Shown piece by piece: positions 8,716 through 17,874 of a stretch of 64,000 nt of DNA. The stretch is from Filimonas zeae (GTDB lineage Bacteria > Bacteroidota > Bacteroidia > Chitinophagales > Chitinophagaceae). Location of the stretch: assembly GCF_014641615.1 (NCBI RefSeq), contig NZ_BMIB01000002.1, positions 868,001-932,000 of the forward strand, in the 5' to 3' direction. Within the stretch, counting starts at the first letter, position 1. Every line of letters starts with the position of its first letter. The translations under genes and the position numbers were made by a program. The notes under the pieces were generated by a model that did no database searches, was not told the origin of the DNA, and saw nothing but the letters and a program-made list of their open reading frames with translations.

Positions 8716-11298
8716 ATGACATTTTCACTCCGACTTTTTACAAGCCTGGCGCTGCCGGTGCTGGCAGTGGTGTGCGCCCCTGCCCAAAGCCCGGCCCCCG
8801 GTGCAGACAGCATTACGGTTGCCATATCGCCGGTGTACGACAGCGTATCGGCCATTCACCGCTTTTGGTTTGGCGAAAGCTACCGTAAGCTGTGGGCAGC
8901 CCCGGTAAAGCTGAAAGTGTTTTACCTGAACCGGGAAAAAGGCGGATTGACTATAGAACAAAGAGGCGGCGGATTACAAACCCGATCGCTGCGGTTAAAA
9001 GACCCTGGCGGCCAGGAATGGGTACTACGTACCATTCAGAAATATCCCGAACGTGGCCTGCCGCCCAACCTGCGTGCCACCATAGCCAAAGATATTCTGC
9101 AGGACCAGGTGGTTACTGCCCACCCGTTTTCTTCGCTTACCGTGCCTCCGCTGGCAGCCGCACTGGGTATACCCCATGCCAACCCGCAGATTGTATATGT
9201 ACCGGATGATACCGCATTGGGCGAATACCGGAAAGATTTTGCCAACGCCGTTTTTTTGCTGGAAGAACGCGAGCCGGTAGATGCAGACCGTACCGACAAC
9301 ACCGATAAAACACAACGCAAGCTGGAGGAAGACAATGATGTACGCGTAAACCAGCAGATAGTGCTGCGTGCCCGCCTGCTGGATATGTTACTGGGCGATT
9401 GGGACCGGCACGAAGAACAGTGGCGCTGGGAACGGGTAAAGGAGAAAAAGAAAGTAGTGTATACCCCCGTGCCGCGCGACCGCGACCAGGTGTATTACAA
9501 CACCACCGGCGTTTTTCCGTGGATACTGAGCCACCAATGGCTGAAATCGAAATTTCAGGGCTTTCATGATAATATCCGCGACATTAACGGCTTTAACATC
9601 AATGCCCGCTACTTTGACCGTTATTTTCTCAACGCCCTTAGCGAGGCAGACTGGAAAGAACAGATTGCTTACCTGCAACAAACGCTTACAGACAGTTTAA
9701 TACGTTATGCCATACACCTGTTACCGGATACCATTTACCAACTATCGGGTCCCCGGATTATTGAAACACTGATAGCCCGCCGGCAAAACCTGGGTAAAGA
9801 GGCATTGAAATACTACGCCTTCATCAGCAAAAATGCAGATATACCCGCCACAGATAAACACGAACTGTTTAACATAGTAAAGCAGCCGGATGGGCTGGTA
9901 GCCGTGGATATTTACAAGATAAAGAAAGACGGTACCCGGGAAGAAAACATTTACAGCAAAACCTTTGCCCCCGCCATTACCCGCGAAATACGCCTGTACG
10001 GCATGGGCGGGCAGGATGTGTTTACCGTTACCGGTACAGACAAAAGCTGTATTAAAATACGCCTGATAGGTGGCGATGGCCGGGACAGCTTTTACATAGC
10101 ACCCGGCGTACGCAATAAAGGCCGTTTGTTTGTATACGACCGAAGCGACCAACCCAACGTACTGCCGGGCCGCACGCAGGCGCGCATACGAACCGATACA
10201 GACAGCATAGTAAACAGCTTTAACCGCAAAAGCTTTTTGTTTGACAGATTTGGGCCACTTTTCAGCGCCCAGTACAACCCCGACCAGGGCCTGCTGCTGC
10301 GGGCAGATATGATACTGGAAAAGCAGGGCTTTAGAAAAACGCCTTACGCGCAGCAGCACCAGCTGATGGTAAGTTATTTTACCGGCCGCAAAGCTTTTAT
10401 GTTGCAATACCAGGCCGACTTTAAACAGTTGATAGGAAAAAATGATCTGCGGGTAAATGTGCTATCCCGTGGTCCGCAAAACCTGAGCAACTTTTTTGGC
10501 CTGGGCAATGAAAGCGTGTTTGTAAACGATGACGATAAGGAAATAAGTTATTACCGCAACCGGTACGATCTGATTAATGGCGATGTACGCCTGTACCGCA
10601 AGCTGGGCAAGCGGTTTACCCTTAACGGCGGTATAGCCGGGCAGTTTTATACCGCACGTGGCGCCAATAATGAAGCGCGCTTTTTAAAAGACTATAACAC
10701 TGCCCACCCGGAAGCGCAAGTGTTTAACGACCGTGTGTTTGCAGGGCTGGTAGCCGGCATAGAAGCAGATACGCGCAACCACGGTTTTATGCCCCACCGC
10801 GGCCTCCACTGGAATGCTGAGATAACCGGTATGCAGCAAACCAACGGCATGCACGAAACCTGGGGCAGGGCCACTACCGATTTCAGTTTTTATGTTCCGC
10901 TGGCAGGCGATTCAACCCTGGTAATGGCCAACCGCATAGCAGGCGGTACCACGTTTGGCAATCCCACCTTTTTTCAAATGATGGCTATTGGTGGCGCGCA
11001 GGTACTGCGCGGTTTTCATACCAACCGGTTTATAGGAAAAACTGCTGTATACCATAATCTGGAATTTCGCCTGAAGCTGTTTGATTTTGCTTCTTACCTG
11101 TTGCCCGGAACGGTGGGGCTGGTAGCTTTTAATGATATAGGCCGCGTTTGGCTGCCCGGCGAAACCTCTGCCAGATGGCATGACGGCTATGGCGGAGGTA
11201 TATACATTGTACCTGCCGAGCTGTTTGTAATTCAGGCATCAGTAGGGTTTAGTACCGAAGGCGCTTTGCCCTATATAACGGCGGGTTTCCGGTTTTAA
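8716..11298 (+). CDS. BamA/TamA-type outer-membrane barrel protein with kinase-like middle motif
   Basis: An 860-residue protein with signal peptide (cut near residues 23-25, CAPAQS). It matches the middle and C-terminal parts of the protein at 2669-6280 but lacks the phosphoesterase domain. Shared blocks include the GGGLQTRSLRL segment near residue 80, LLEEREP, GDWDRHEEQWRW (227-238), PRDRDQVY (253-260) and the C-terminal barrel ending in GFRF. Asp230 and Asp257 are 27 residues apart, as are Asp575 and Asp602 in the paralog. The stop overlaps the convergent ROK gene by 4 bases, so no terminator fits between them. Function is unknown; an outer-membrane location is well supported. Confidence 0.8.
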   Translation: MTFSLRLFTSLALPVLAVVCAPAQSPAPGADSITVAISPVYDSVSAIHRFWFGESYRKLWAAPVKLKVFYLNREKGGLTIEQRGGGLQTRSLRLKDPGGQEWVLRTIQKYPERGLPPNLRATIAKDILQDQVVTAHPFSSLTVPPLAAALGIPHANPQIVYVPDDTALGEYRKDFANAVFLLEEREPVDADRTDNTDKTQRKLEEDNDVRVNQQIVLRARLLDMLLGDWDRHEEQWRWERVKEKKKVVYTPVPRDRDQVYYNTTGVFPWILSHQWLKSKFQGFHDNIRDINGFNINARYFDRYFLNALSEADWKEQIAYLQQTLTDSLIRYAIHLLPDTIYQLSGPRIIETLIARRQNLGKEALKYYAFISKNADIPATDKHELFNIVKQPDGLVAVDIYKIKKDGTREENIYSKTFAPAITREIRLYGMGGQDVFTVTGTDKSCIKIRLIGGDGRDSFYIAPGVRNKGRLFVYDRSDQPNVLPGRTQARIRTDTDSIVNSFNRKSFLFDRFGPLFSAQYNPDQGLLLRADMILEKQGFRKTPYAQQHQLMVSYFTGRKAFMLQYQADFKQLIGKNDLRVNVLSRGPQNLSNFFGLGNESVFVNDDDKEISYYRNRYDLINGDVRLYRKLGKRFTLNGGIAGQFYTARGANNEARFLKDYNTAHPEAQVFNDRVFAGLVAGIEADTRNHGFMPHRGLHWNAEITGMQQTNGMHETWGRATTDFSFYVPLAGDSTLVMANRIAGGTTFGNPTFFQMMAIGGAQVLRGFHTNRFIGKTAVYHNLEFRLKLFDFASYLLPGTVGLVAFNDIGRVWLPGETSARWHDGYGGGIYIVPAELFVIQASVGFSTEGALPYITAGFRF

Positions 11299-12188
11299 TG
11301 CCTGGCAAAACAATGCGCCCCGCCCAGCAACGCAGCATGCTCGCCCAGGCCGGCCATAACAATAGCAGGCATACGGGTAACGCATGCAGATAAACCCTGC
11401 AACAGATCGGAACAGAATAATGGCCACGCCTGTGCAATATTGCCGCCTATTACCAGTATATCCGGATGTTGTTGCTGAATAAACTGCTGCAGAAACCAGG
11501 TAAGATCTGCCCCGAAGAGGCGAAAAGCTTCCGCAGCATGCACATCACCTGCCACACGTTCGGCAATTACTCTGGCATCCTTCACTTTTTCGCCCGATAA
11601 CTGTTGGTAGTTACGTAGCAGGCCGCGGGTAGATACAAAATCTTCAATCCGTTCGCCCTTGTAGGGCAGCACACTCAACTCCGCATCGCGGCAAACGCCG
11701 TTTTGAAAAATAGCAGAGCCCAGGCCGGTACCCAGTGTAATACCTATAGCATGCGCATGGCCTTTGGCAGCACCGTAATACACCTCCCCTTCCAGAAAAG
11801 CTTCCGCATCGTTTCTGAAAAGCAGATCCTCCGCCGGTAGCTGTAACCGTTGGCTCAGTGCTTCCCGGATATTCAGTTGGTATAACGCCTCATACTTATC
11901 AAAACCTGTAATAAGGCTGATGCCCTGTTTATAATTGAAAGGGCCGGGCATGGCAAAACCTATTTTGCTGCTGGTTACTCCGGTAGCTGCCCACAAATCG
12001 CTGATTACCCCGCACCATGTGGTCAGAATGGTATCTGCATCTGCATGCCTGTCTACTCCCCTGCGTATTACCTGCCCGTTAGCCAGCTGCCCTGTTGCCA
12101 GATCCGCCATGGCGGCCGTAATATGCGAGCCGCCTATATCAATGCCCATTACCAGTTCCGTTGCTGTTATATTGTCAGTCATGCACAC
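11295..12188 (-). CDS. ROK-family sugar kinase (glucokinase-like)
   Basis: A 297-residue sugar kinase of the ROK family, which phosphorylates glucose, N-acetylmannosamine or related sugars with ATP. Seen: the phosphate-binding GIDIGGSH (Asp17), the ND pair before a helix (RNDAEAFLEGE, probable catalytic Asp127), and LGTGLGSA. The zinc-binding CxCGxxGCxE motif common in this family is absent, as in some members, so the exact sugar cannot be told. The first three codons are ATG TGC ATG; either ATG could be used. It converges with the barrel gene at 8716-11298 and overlaps its last 4 bases. Confidence 0.85.
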   Translation of the reverse strand: MCMTDNITATELVMGIDIGGSHITAAMADLATGQLANGQVIRRGVDRHADADTILTTWCGVISDLWAATGVTSSKIGFAMPGPFNYKQGISLITGFDKYEALYQLNIREALSQRLQLPAEDLLFRNDAEAFLEGEVYYGAAKGHAHAIGITLGTGLGSAIFQNGVCRDAELSVLPYKGERIEDFVSTRGLLRNYQQLSGEKVKDARVIAERVAGDVHAAEAFRLFGADLTWFLQQFIQQQHPDILVIGGNIAQAWPLFCSDLLQGLSACVTRMPAIVMAGLGEHAALLGGAHCFARH

Positions 12189-12442
12189 TACTATTCTGTG
12201 CTGTACAAGGTAGCGGATTATTTCTTTTTAACATCACTTTTGTGATTAACAACCACCTGAAAGCAGGGAGACGGATTTTAGTGCTAAAAAGCCGATTTTC
12301 GCCGACAGATTAATCTGTTTCCCGCCCATTAACAAACGTTTGGCAGTATACGCCACGTGAATGGTACCAACCTTGCATTATATCTGATAAACAAGGTTAT
12401 TAGCAGATACATTTTTTACACTCATCGTTTAAAACAGACAAT

Positions 12443-14032
12443 ATGTTACCCCGGAAACAAACAACCCGCTTTTTTTACCGCCTGAAATACCTGCTTGCCA
12501 TAGCAGTGGTAGTAACGGTGGTATCGTCGTGTTCGAATAATTATTACACACCATCCTCCGCTTCGGCTTACCAGGATGATGATTACTATTATGATGAGCC
12601 GCAGGCGGCATTAGACTATAATACTTTTCAGAGCGCACTGAGCCCATATGGCACATGGATGAATTACCCTACTTACGGGCAGGTGTGGATTGCCAATCAG
12701 CCTGGCTTTATTCCTTACCAAACAGGTGGCCACTGGAGTTATACCAACTACGGATGGACCTGGGTGAGCGATTATAACTGGGGATGGGCGCCCTTCCACT
12801 ACGGCCGCTGGGCGTACGAGCCTGCTTATGGCTGGATGTGGGTACCAGGCTACCAATGGGCTCCGGCCTGGGTAAGCTGGAGAAGCAGCAACGATTATTA
12901 TGGCTGGGCACCGTTAGGCCCGGGTAACCGTACCAATATACCTGCCAACCACTATGTGTTTGTGCCTAACCGGTATATGAACCAGACCAACATTAATAAC
13001 TATTATGTTGACCGCTCGCGCAACGTAACTATTATTAATAACACCACTGTTATTAACAACAATGGCCGTTTCCGCGATTCCAGATACAATATGGGCCCAC
13101 GTGTGGCAGATGTAGAGCGCAGAACAGGTGGCCGTATTACGCCGGTACAGGTAGGCAACTCCCGTACGCCTGGCCGTACAGAAAATAATGGCAATACCAT
13201 TAACATGTATCGTCCGGTGCAAGGCGGATCTTCAAGACCACGCCCTGTTGGTAACACCAGACCGAATAATAACAGCAACGGCGGACGTGTTACGCCCCAG
13301 CCGGGTAACAGTAACCCCGGCAACAGCCGCCCCACGCCCGTACAGCCATCACGCCCGGCTACAAGACCTGCCACACAACCCGTGCAGCCTGGTGGCCGTC
13401 CCACTCAGGGCACCCGCCCGGGTGGAGGCAGACCACAGCAGCAGCTGGATTTGAATGATAATGGATCAGGAACACCGGTAAACACGCCGCAACCTGGTAA
13501 TAACCCCATACAACAACCTTCGCGTCCACAACAACCAGCGGAAGGCAGACCCGTACAGCAGCAGCCTGTTCAACAACCGGTACAACAGCCCGTTGGCAGC
13601 AGGCCTGTGCAACAGCCGGTTTCACAGCCGCAGCAACCCGTGCAACAACCCGTAACAAGGCCTGTTCAGTCGCAACCATTTCAGCAGCAGCCTGGTCAAC
13701 AACCAGTAACCAGGCCTGTTCAACAGCCGGCTCAGCAACCAGCGGAGCAGCCCGTAAGCAGACCTGTTAGTGAACCGGTTCAACGTCCGGTTCAGCAGCA
13801 GCCAGTGAGCAGACCAGAAGTACGGCCCGCACAGCAGCCTGTACAACAACAGCCACAAAGCCGTCCTGTACAGCAGCAGCCAGTTAGCAGGCCCGCTACA
13901 CAACCGGTACAACGCCCAACGCCTCAGCCCCAACAGCCAGCTGCGCGTCCGGTACAACAACCAACAAGACCAACGCCGGCACCGGCACCATCCGGGTCAA
14001 GACCAGCTACTTCCCGGCCGGGAAGAGGATAA
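12443..14032 (+). CDS. DUF6600-like lipoprotein with long Pro/Gln-rich tail
   Basis: A 529-residue envelope protein. A hydrophobic segment (about 16-28) ends in VVSSCS, a plausible lipobox. Residues about 55-170 are very rich in Trp, Tyr and Gly with repeated WxW/GWAP motifs, matching the DUF6600 type of Bacteroidota secreted proteins. Residues about 260-529 are low-complexity, built of QQPV, SRPV and TRP units, suggesting an extended cell-surface or periplasm-spanning arm. The molecular role is unknown. The 254 bases before it hold no promoter that I can support, apart from TACATTTT (12409-12416), one mismatch from TAnnTTTG. A terminator follows directly. Confidence 0.7.
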   Translation: MLPRKQTTRFFYRLKYLLAIAVVVTVVSSCSNNYYTPSSASAYQDDDYYYDEPQAALDYNTFQSALSPYGTWMNYPTYGQVWIANQPGFIPYQTGGHWSYTNYGWTWVSDYNWGWAPFHYGRWAYEPAYGWMWVPGYQWAPAWVSWRSSNDYYGWAPLGPGNRTNIPANHYVFVPNRYMNQTNINNYYVDRSRNVTIINNTTVINNNGRFRDSRYNMGPRVADVERRTGGRITPVQVGNSRTPGRTENNGNTINMYRPVQGGSSRPRPVGNTRPNNNSNGGRVTPQPGNSNPGNSRPTPVQPSRPATRPATQPVQPGGRPTQGTRPGGGRPQQQLDLNDNGSGTPVNTPQPGNNPIQQPSRPQQPAEGRPVQQQPVQQPVQQPVGSRPVQQPVSQPQQPVQQPVTRPVQSQPFQQQPGQQPVTRPVQQPAQQPAEQPVSRPVSEPVQRPVQQQPVSRPEVRPAQQPVQQQPQSRPVQQQPVSRPATQPVQRPTPQPQQPAARPVQQPTRPTPAPAPSGSRPATSRPGRG

Positions 14033-14035
14033 AAT

Positions 14036-14065
14036 AAAAAAGCCACTCTTAACGGGTGGCTTTTT
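14036..14065. terminator. Bidirectional terminator between convergent genes
   Basis: An 8-bp stem AGCCACTC/GGGTGGCT (one G-U pair, loop TTAAC) is flanked by A5 and T5, so it can stop transcription from both sides. Confidence 0.85.
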
Positions 14066-14085
14066 AGTATCATTTTACTTTTCAT

Positions 14086-14877
14086 TTAGTGTTTTACCTT
14101 ATCACATATTGCTTTAAGACGAGTCATGCTTAAACCCGTAACTTCTTTTACAACAGCAAGTGGTATACCTTTTTCCAGCATCTTCTGCGCGCTTTCTATT
14201 TTAGTTTCAAGTACGCCTTGCTGGTACCGTAAATCCTTTTTTATATCAATGGTAATGGGCATATTTTCCTCCTCTTTTTGAATCTGCTTTTGAAAAGCTT
14301 TTCCCCTCAGTTGCGAAATTAGTTCAAGATGCTTAATCTTTTCTTTATACTTTGTAATATCGCCTTTTGTCTTTATACGCAATTTAAATAAAACTTCCCG
14401 GATAGTCAGAAGTCTATCGCCCTCTTTTGCCAAAACTGCCAGTAACAGTTCACCTACATCGTCAGATTTAAGAAATACCTGTGGCGAAAGAGAACGGATA
14501 TCGATAATTGGACAGGTATATTGTTGTCCAAAAAATGTGAATGAATTCTTCATTGTTAACTTCTTTTCACCCACATAAATGACTATCCCCATTACATTTT
14601 TCCTGTAGCACTCGTATAATAATATATCATATTTCGCCATCCTCAACGCCATCTGCCTATCGTTTGTTGACTGCCATTCAATATGAACTATAAATGGGAC
14701 ACCTTTATCAGGTGTAATTTGCAATACAGTGTCAGCCTCACGTTCAATAATGGTCTGTTGTACTTTTGCGGGTAGTGGCTGTACACTTATAACTTTAACA
14801 GGAAGTATTTGCTGAAGCAGGTTTAGTTTGGGTTTCTTAAAAGTTTCTCTGAGAATTTTGTCATACTCATTTGGCAT
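14086..14877 (-). CDS. Rpn-family recombination-promoting nuclease/putative transposase
   Basis: A 263-residue protein of the Rpn/YhgA family, PD-(D/E)XK nucleases that cut DNA and promote RecA-independent recombination (family knowledge). Seen: an Asp in EREADTVLQI followed by HIEWQS, the E-x-Q form of the catalytic ExK pair; a KYDILLYE helix; and a C-terminal MLEKGIPLAVVKEVTGLS segment typical of the family. The gene is visibly more A/T-rich than both neighbours, which fits recent acquisition. No flanking inverted repeats or target duplications were found. Confidence 0.75.
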   Translation of the reverse strand: MPNEYDKILRETFKKPKLNLLQQILPVKVISVQPLPAKVQQTIIEREADTVLQITPDKGVPFIVHIEWQSTNDRQMALRMAKYDILLYECYRKNVMGIVIYVGEKKLTMKNSFTFFGQQYTCPIIDIRSLSPQVFLKSDDVGELLLAVLAKEGDRLLTIREVLFKLRIKTKGDITKYKEKIKHLELISQLRGKAFQKQIQKEEENMPITIDIKKDLRYQQGVLETKIESAQKMLEKGIPLAVVKEVTGLSMTRLKAICDKVKH

Positions 14878-14958
14878 AGATTGCTTTTGTACAACACTAA
14901 AATAACAGAGATAAGGACAATACTTCTGTTCATTTTATTCCGTTGCACCTTATGCAAC

Positions 14959-14986
14959 AAAAAGGCCACCCAATGGGGCAGCCTTT
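14959..14986 (-). terminator. Terminator for the A-type Fe-S carrier gene
   Basis: On the minus strand an AAAGGC stem extended by GC pairs (two mismatches, loop ATT) is followed by a run of five T. It lies about 30 bases past the stop at 15017. Confidence 0.65.
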
Positions 14987-15016
14987 ATACTTTTCAAATC
15001 TTATTAGCTTTATTAC

Positions 15017-15370
15017 CTACGCAGAAAACGAAGTTCCACAGCCGCAGGTTTTCTCTGCGTTGGGGTTGTTAAAAATAAAGCCCCGGTTATTCAAACCATC
15101 CTGATATTCTATTTCCATACCGTGCAGGTATAACTGGTGGCCAGGATTCATAATACAGGGAACGCCTTCATACTCAAAAATCTCATCACTCTCCTGTTTC
15201 TGATCAAAACCCAGCACATAGCTCAGGCCACTGCATCCGCCGCCCTTTACGCCTACCCGCAGGTATTGCGTGGTATCAAAACCATCTGCCTGCATTAATC
15301 GCTTTATTTCTGCCACTGCACCGGCAGTAAACGACACAGGAGTTTGTACTAATGTTTCCATATCTGCCAT
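15017..15370 (-). CDS. A-type iron-sulfur carrier (IscA/ErpA/SufA family)
   Basis: A 117-residue member of the HesB/IscA family that delivers Fe-S clusters to apoproteins in the cytoplasm. All three cluster-binding cysteines are present: one in GGGCSGLSY and two in the C-terminal CGCGTSF. The length is normal for the family. Two in-frame ATGs lie at 15370 and 15361. A perfect -7 box (TATTTTTG, minus strand, 15380-15387) is only about 10 bases upstream of the first, so the second ATG or near-leaderless translation is possible. No other suf or isc genes are adjacent. Confidence 0.92.
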   Translation of the reverse strand: MADMETLVQTPVSFTAGAVAEIKRLMQADGFDTTQYLRVGVKGGGCSGLSYVLGFDQKQESDEIFEYEGVPCIMNPGHQLYLHGMEIEYQDGLNNRGFIFNNPNAEKTCGCGTSFSA

Positions 15371-15379
15371 TTAAGCTTA

Positions 15380-15387
15380 CAAAAATA
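15380..15387 (-). promoter_or_regulatory. -7 box TATTTTTG of the Fe-S carrier gene
   Basis: Perfect match to the Bacteroidota TAnnTTTG consensus on the minus strand; no clear -33 TTG was seen. Confidence 0.5.
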
Positions 15388-15427
15388 CGTACTATCTGCC
15401 ACCTTTTTGCGCCCCCTCATTTTCGGA

Positions 15428-15459
15428 TTGCGGAAAACCTGCCTTTCTCCCTATTTTTG
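15428..15459 (+). promoter_or_regulatory. Promoter: -33 TTG and -7 TATTTTTG
   Basis: TTG (15428-15430) is followed 21 bases later by TATTTTTG (15452-15459), the Bacteroidota housekeeping pattern. The ATG at 15478 follows after 18 bases. Confidence 0.65.
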
Positions 15460-15477
15460 TTAAAAACGGACATATAG

Positions 15478-15981
15478 ATGTTAGATACAACCATGGCCCT
15501 GACCGTGCTGATAGGCGTAATGATAGCGGGCTTAGTAGGCTATCTTTTTTACCTGCAACGGAAAACCAAAATAGAAGAACAGCAAAAAGTACAGGGTGGA
15601 CAACACCTGCAGTTACAGGCATACGAGCGTTTAACGCTGCTGGTAGACCGGATTGCCCTTCCCAATTTAATTACCCGCGTAAACCAACCCGGCATAAGCG
15701 CCCGGGAAATGCAGATGCTGCTTACCCGTACCCTGAAAGAAGAGTTTGATTACAACATTACCCAGCAGATATATGTAAGTGCAGAAGCCTGGAAGGCCAT
15801 TAAAAACCTGAAAGAGCAGAACACACTGGTAATTAACCAGTTTGCCAATGCGCTGCCACCGCAGGCTACCGGTTTAGACCTGAGCAAAGTATTGCTGGAA
15901 TACCTGATGACGGATACCAAAGGCAACCTGCACGAGGTAGTTAGCGAGGTGTTAAGCTACGAAGCCAAAAAACTGCTGTAA
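15478..15981 (+). CDS. Membrane-anchored conserved Bacteroidota protein
   Basis: A 167-residue protein with one N-terminal membrane helix (about residues 8-25) followed by KxxKIEEQ and a soluble, mostly helical domain on the cytoplasmic side (inferred from the Arg/Lys after the helix). I do not recognise a characterised family; the protein looks like a conserved hypothetical common in this phylum. It has its own promoter (15428-15459) and terminator (16007-16045), so it appears to be a single-gene unit. Confidence 0.75.
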   Translation: MLDTTMALTVLIGVMIAGLVGYLFYLQRKTKIEEQQKVQGGQHLQLQAYERLTLLVDRIALPNLITRVNQPGISAREMQMLLTRTLKEEFDYNITQQIYVSAEAWKAIKNLKEQNTLVINQFANALPPQATGLDLSKVLLEYLMTDTKGNLHEVVSEVLSYEAKKLL

Positions 15982-16006
15982 TACAACAGACCTTCAGATT
16001 ATTGAT

Positions 16007-16045
16007 AAAAGCCGGCAGTGTAAACCATTTACTGCCGGCTTTTTT
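16007..16045 (+). terminator. Strong intrinsic terminator
   Basis: Perfect 13-bp inverted repeat AAAAGCCGGCAGT (16007-16019) and its complement (16031-16043), 11-base loop, then T6. Confidence 0.9.
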
Positions 16046-16143
16046 GTTTTCAATCAGTATATTATCTTTCATAAAATAAAAAACCTGCTGCCCGCCTGGG
16101 ATATTTTGCCGGTTACAGGCGCGCGCAGTTGGGAGATAATAAG

Positions 16144-16151
16144 TAAGTTTG
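16144..16151 (+). promoter_or_regulatory. Candidate -7 box TAAGTTTG
   Basis: Matches TAnnTTTG and lies about 110 bases upstream of the histidine kinase start. No -33 element at the usual spacing. Confidence 0.35.
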
Positions 16152-16262
16152 ACGCCATACCTGAAAATCTAAGCCTTGTGAAAGCTCAATTATCTGCCCG
16201 CTTGTCATTCTTCAATGATAAATGGTTGCAAGCCTTATAACAGCAAGAAAAACAAATTATTC

Positions 16263-17309
16263 ATGAGCAGCATTTATCAGGGCCTCAATAACTGGCCGTT
16301 TATTAAAAAAAGCTACCCCGCCAAGTTTATGGTTATTGCCTTTATAGGCATACATATACCCTTGATTATTTTAAGCGTATGTATAGTTTTTGAGGTTTTT
16401 AACTTTAGTAAAATCAGCGCTGTGCTGGTAGTACTGGCAGCTACCCTGGTAGCAACTATTATTGCGCTGTATACTTTTTACCAGTTACTGGCCCCGCTGC
16501 AGGATTCTAAAAAGGCATTGGAAAACTACCTGAATAACAAAACCCTTCCCAATTTACCCGTTATTTATACAGACGAGGCCGGCATTCTGATGAAAGAAAT
16601 TCAGCATACGCTTACTGCGCTGGATACCCTGATAGAAGAAAAGAAAGATGTGGCCGCCCTGCTATCGCACGATTTGCGTACGCCCCTTACCCAGTTTGTA
16701 GGCCTGGGGCAGATGATTAAACGGGAGGAAGGCAGCCAGCGCCTGCAGGAAATGGGCGATATGATGATTAAGATTGGGGAGCAGCAGCTGGACTTCTTAA
16801 ACGGAATACTGGAACTGCTGAGCCACAACGAACTGGAAAGAGCCAGCTCCTTTACACCCAATACGCCGCTGGCACAGGTAACTACCAACGCCATAAACAA
16901 CGTTTCGCAACTGGCCGCTGCCAAAGACATCCATATTCATCAGAGCCTGGCAAAAGACCTGACTTTTACCGTAAATCCGGAAGCTTTTACGCAGGTGTTT
17001 CAGAACCTGCTTACCAATGCCATTAAGTTTTCGCACAACGGAGGCAATATATATGTAAACGCCAGCCGCCAGAACGGGCAGCTACACATAACCGTAAAGG
17101 ATGAAGGTTTGGGTTTTGCACCGGAGCAGGCTGCTATTTTATTTAACAGATATACTACGGCACGTAAACAAGGTACAGCCGGCGAAGCCAGCACGGGCCT
17201 GGGGCTGTACCTGGTACGTAAAATTGTAGAGCAGCACAACGGCAATATTCAGGCTTTCAGCAATGGTGCAAACACCGGAGCCAGCTTTGAAATTAAAATG
17301 CCGGGTTAA
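16263..17309 (+). CDS. Sensor histidine kinase with two membrane helices
   Basis: A 348-residue kinase (from the ATG at 16263; an in-frame ATG at 16215 would add 16 residues that look non-conserved). Two closely spaced membrane helices occupy about residues 22-75, leaving almost no external sensor domain. Catalytic blocks are complete: H-box ALLSHDLRTPLTQ, N-box QNLLTNAIKF, G1 DEGLGF and G2 GLGLYLVRKI. No response regulator is next to it, so it is an orphan kinase here. It converges with the lipoprotein gene at 17316, leaving only 6 bases between stops. Confidence 0.88.
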   Translation: MSSIYQGLNNWPFIKKSYPAKFMVIAFIGIHIPLIILSVCIVFEVFNFSKISAVLVVLAATLVATIIALYTFYQLLAPLQDSKKALENYLNNKTLPNLPVIYTDEAGILMKEIQHTLTALDTLIEEKKDVAALLSHDLRTPLTQFVGLGQMIKREEGSQRLQEMGDMMIKIGEQQLDFLNGILELLSHNELERASSFTPNTPLAQVTTNAINNVSQLAAAKDIHIHQSLAKDLTFTVNPEAFTQVFQNLLTNAIKFSHNGGNIYVNASRQNGQLHITVKDEGLGFAPEQAAILFNRYTTARKQGTAGEASTGLGLYLVRKIVEQHNGNIQAFSNGANTGASFEIKMPG

Positions 17310-17315
17310 CAGCCG

Positions 17316-17747
17316 CTACTGCTGCGTAAACTGTTTTACCACAATATGCGTTTTATCGCCCAGCTGCATGGTATCGCCCGATACCTGCACACGATCGCCG
17401 GCTTTCAGCTTTTTGTAGTTCTTCTCCAGTTTCATAATGCTGAACACGGTAGAATACACAACCCCTTTGTCGTTGGTAAGGGTGGCCATAAAACCATCCT
17501 TGCCGTTGGTAACCTCGCCAATTACACCCACCTCGGTAAAACCGCCTTTGTTAGTGGAATCCTGTGTGGTAGCATCTACCGGTGGTGTAGTAACCGGCGC
17601 TGCAGGCGCGTGAACGGCTGAATCAGCACTGATTGCCGCTGAATCTTTACTGTTTTCTGCATTTCCGGCATTTTCGCCGCAGGCCGCCATCATAAACATG
17701 CCGGCAGCTGCTACCGTCATGCACATCCATTGTTGTTTGCTTTTCAT
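17316..17747 (-). CDS. Small lipoprotein with OB-like C-terminal part
   Basis: About 143 residues from the ATG at 17745-17747, which puts a basic residue pair right before the hydrophobic segment; an upstream in-frame ATG at 17768 is less likely. The lipobox MMAAC is clear. A Ser/Ala/Pro-rich linker follows, then a C-terminal domain of about 80 residues with alternating strands (LKAGDRVQVSGDTMQL), reminiscent of small OB-type binding domains. Function is unknown. It has its own -7 box. Confidence 0.65.
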   Translation of the reverse strand: MKSKQQWMCMTVAAAGMFMMAACGENAGNAENSKDSAAISADSAVHAPAAPVTTPPVDATTQDSTNKGGFTEVGVIGEVTNGKDGFMATLTNDKGVVYSTVFSIMKLEKNYKKLKAGDRVQVSGDTMQLGDKTHIVVKQFTQQ

Positions 17748-17781
17748 TTGTGTTCGGTTGATGATCATGTTATTTCCTTGC

Positions 17782-17789
17782 CAAAACTA
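17782..17789 (-). promoter_or_regulatory. -7 box TAGTTTTG of the small lipoprotein gene
   Basis: Perfect TAnnTTTG on the minus strand, 35 bases before the ATG at 17747; no clear -33. Confidence 0.5.
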
Positions 17790-17874
17790 TGCCTTTGGCT
17801 GAACTATTTGCTATTCAACCGGTTGATATAGGAAACATCACACATTTATAAACCCATAAAACTCCGGTTGCACC

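Noticed and set aside
9742..10407. Minus-strand open frame of 221 codons opposite the second barrel gene
   Set aside because: Antisense shadow; no start context or family signature.
13500..14000. DNA-level repeat array in the Pro/Gln-rich region
   Set aside because: Repeats are irregular at the DNA level and follow protein low complexity (QQPV units).
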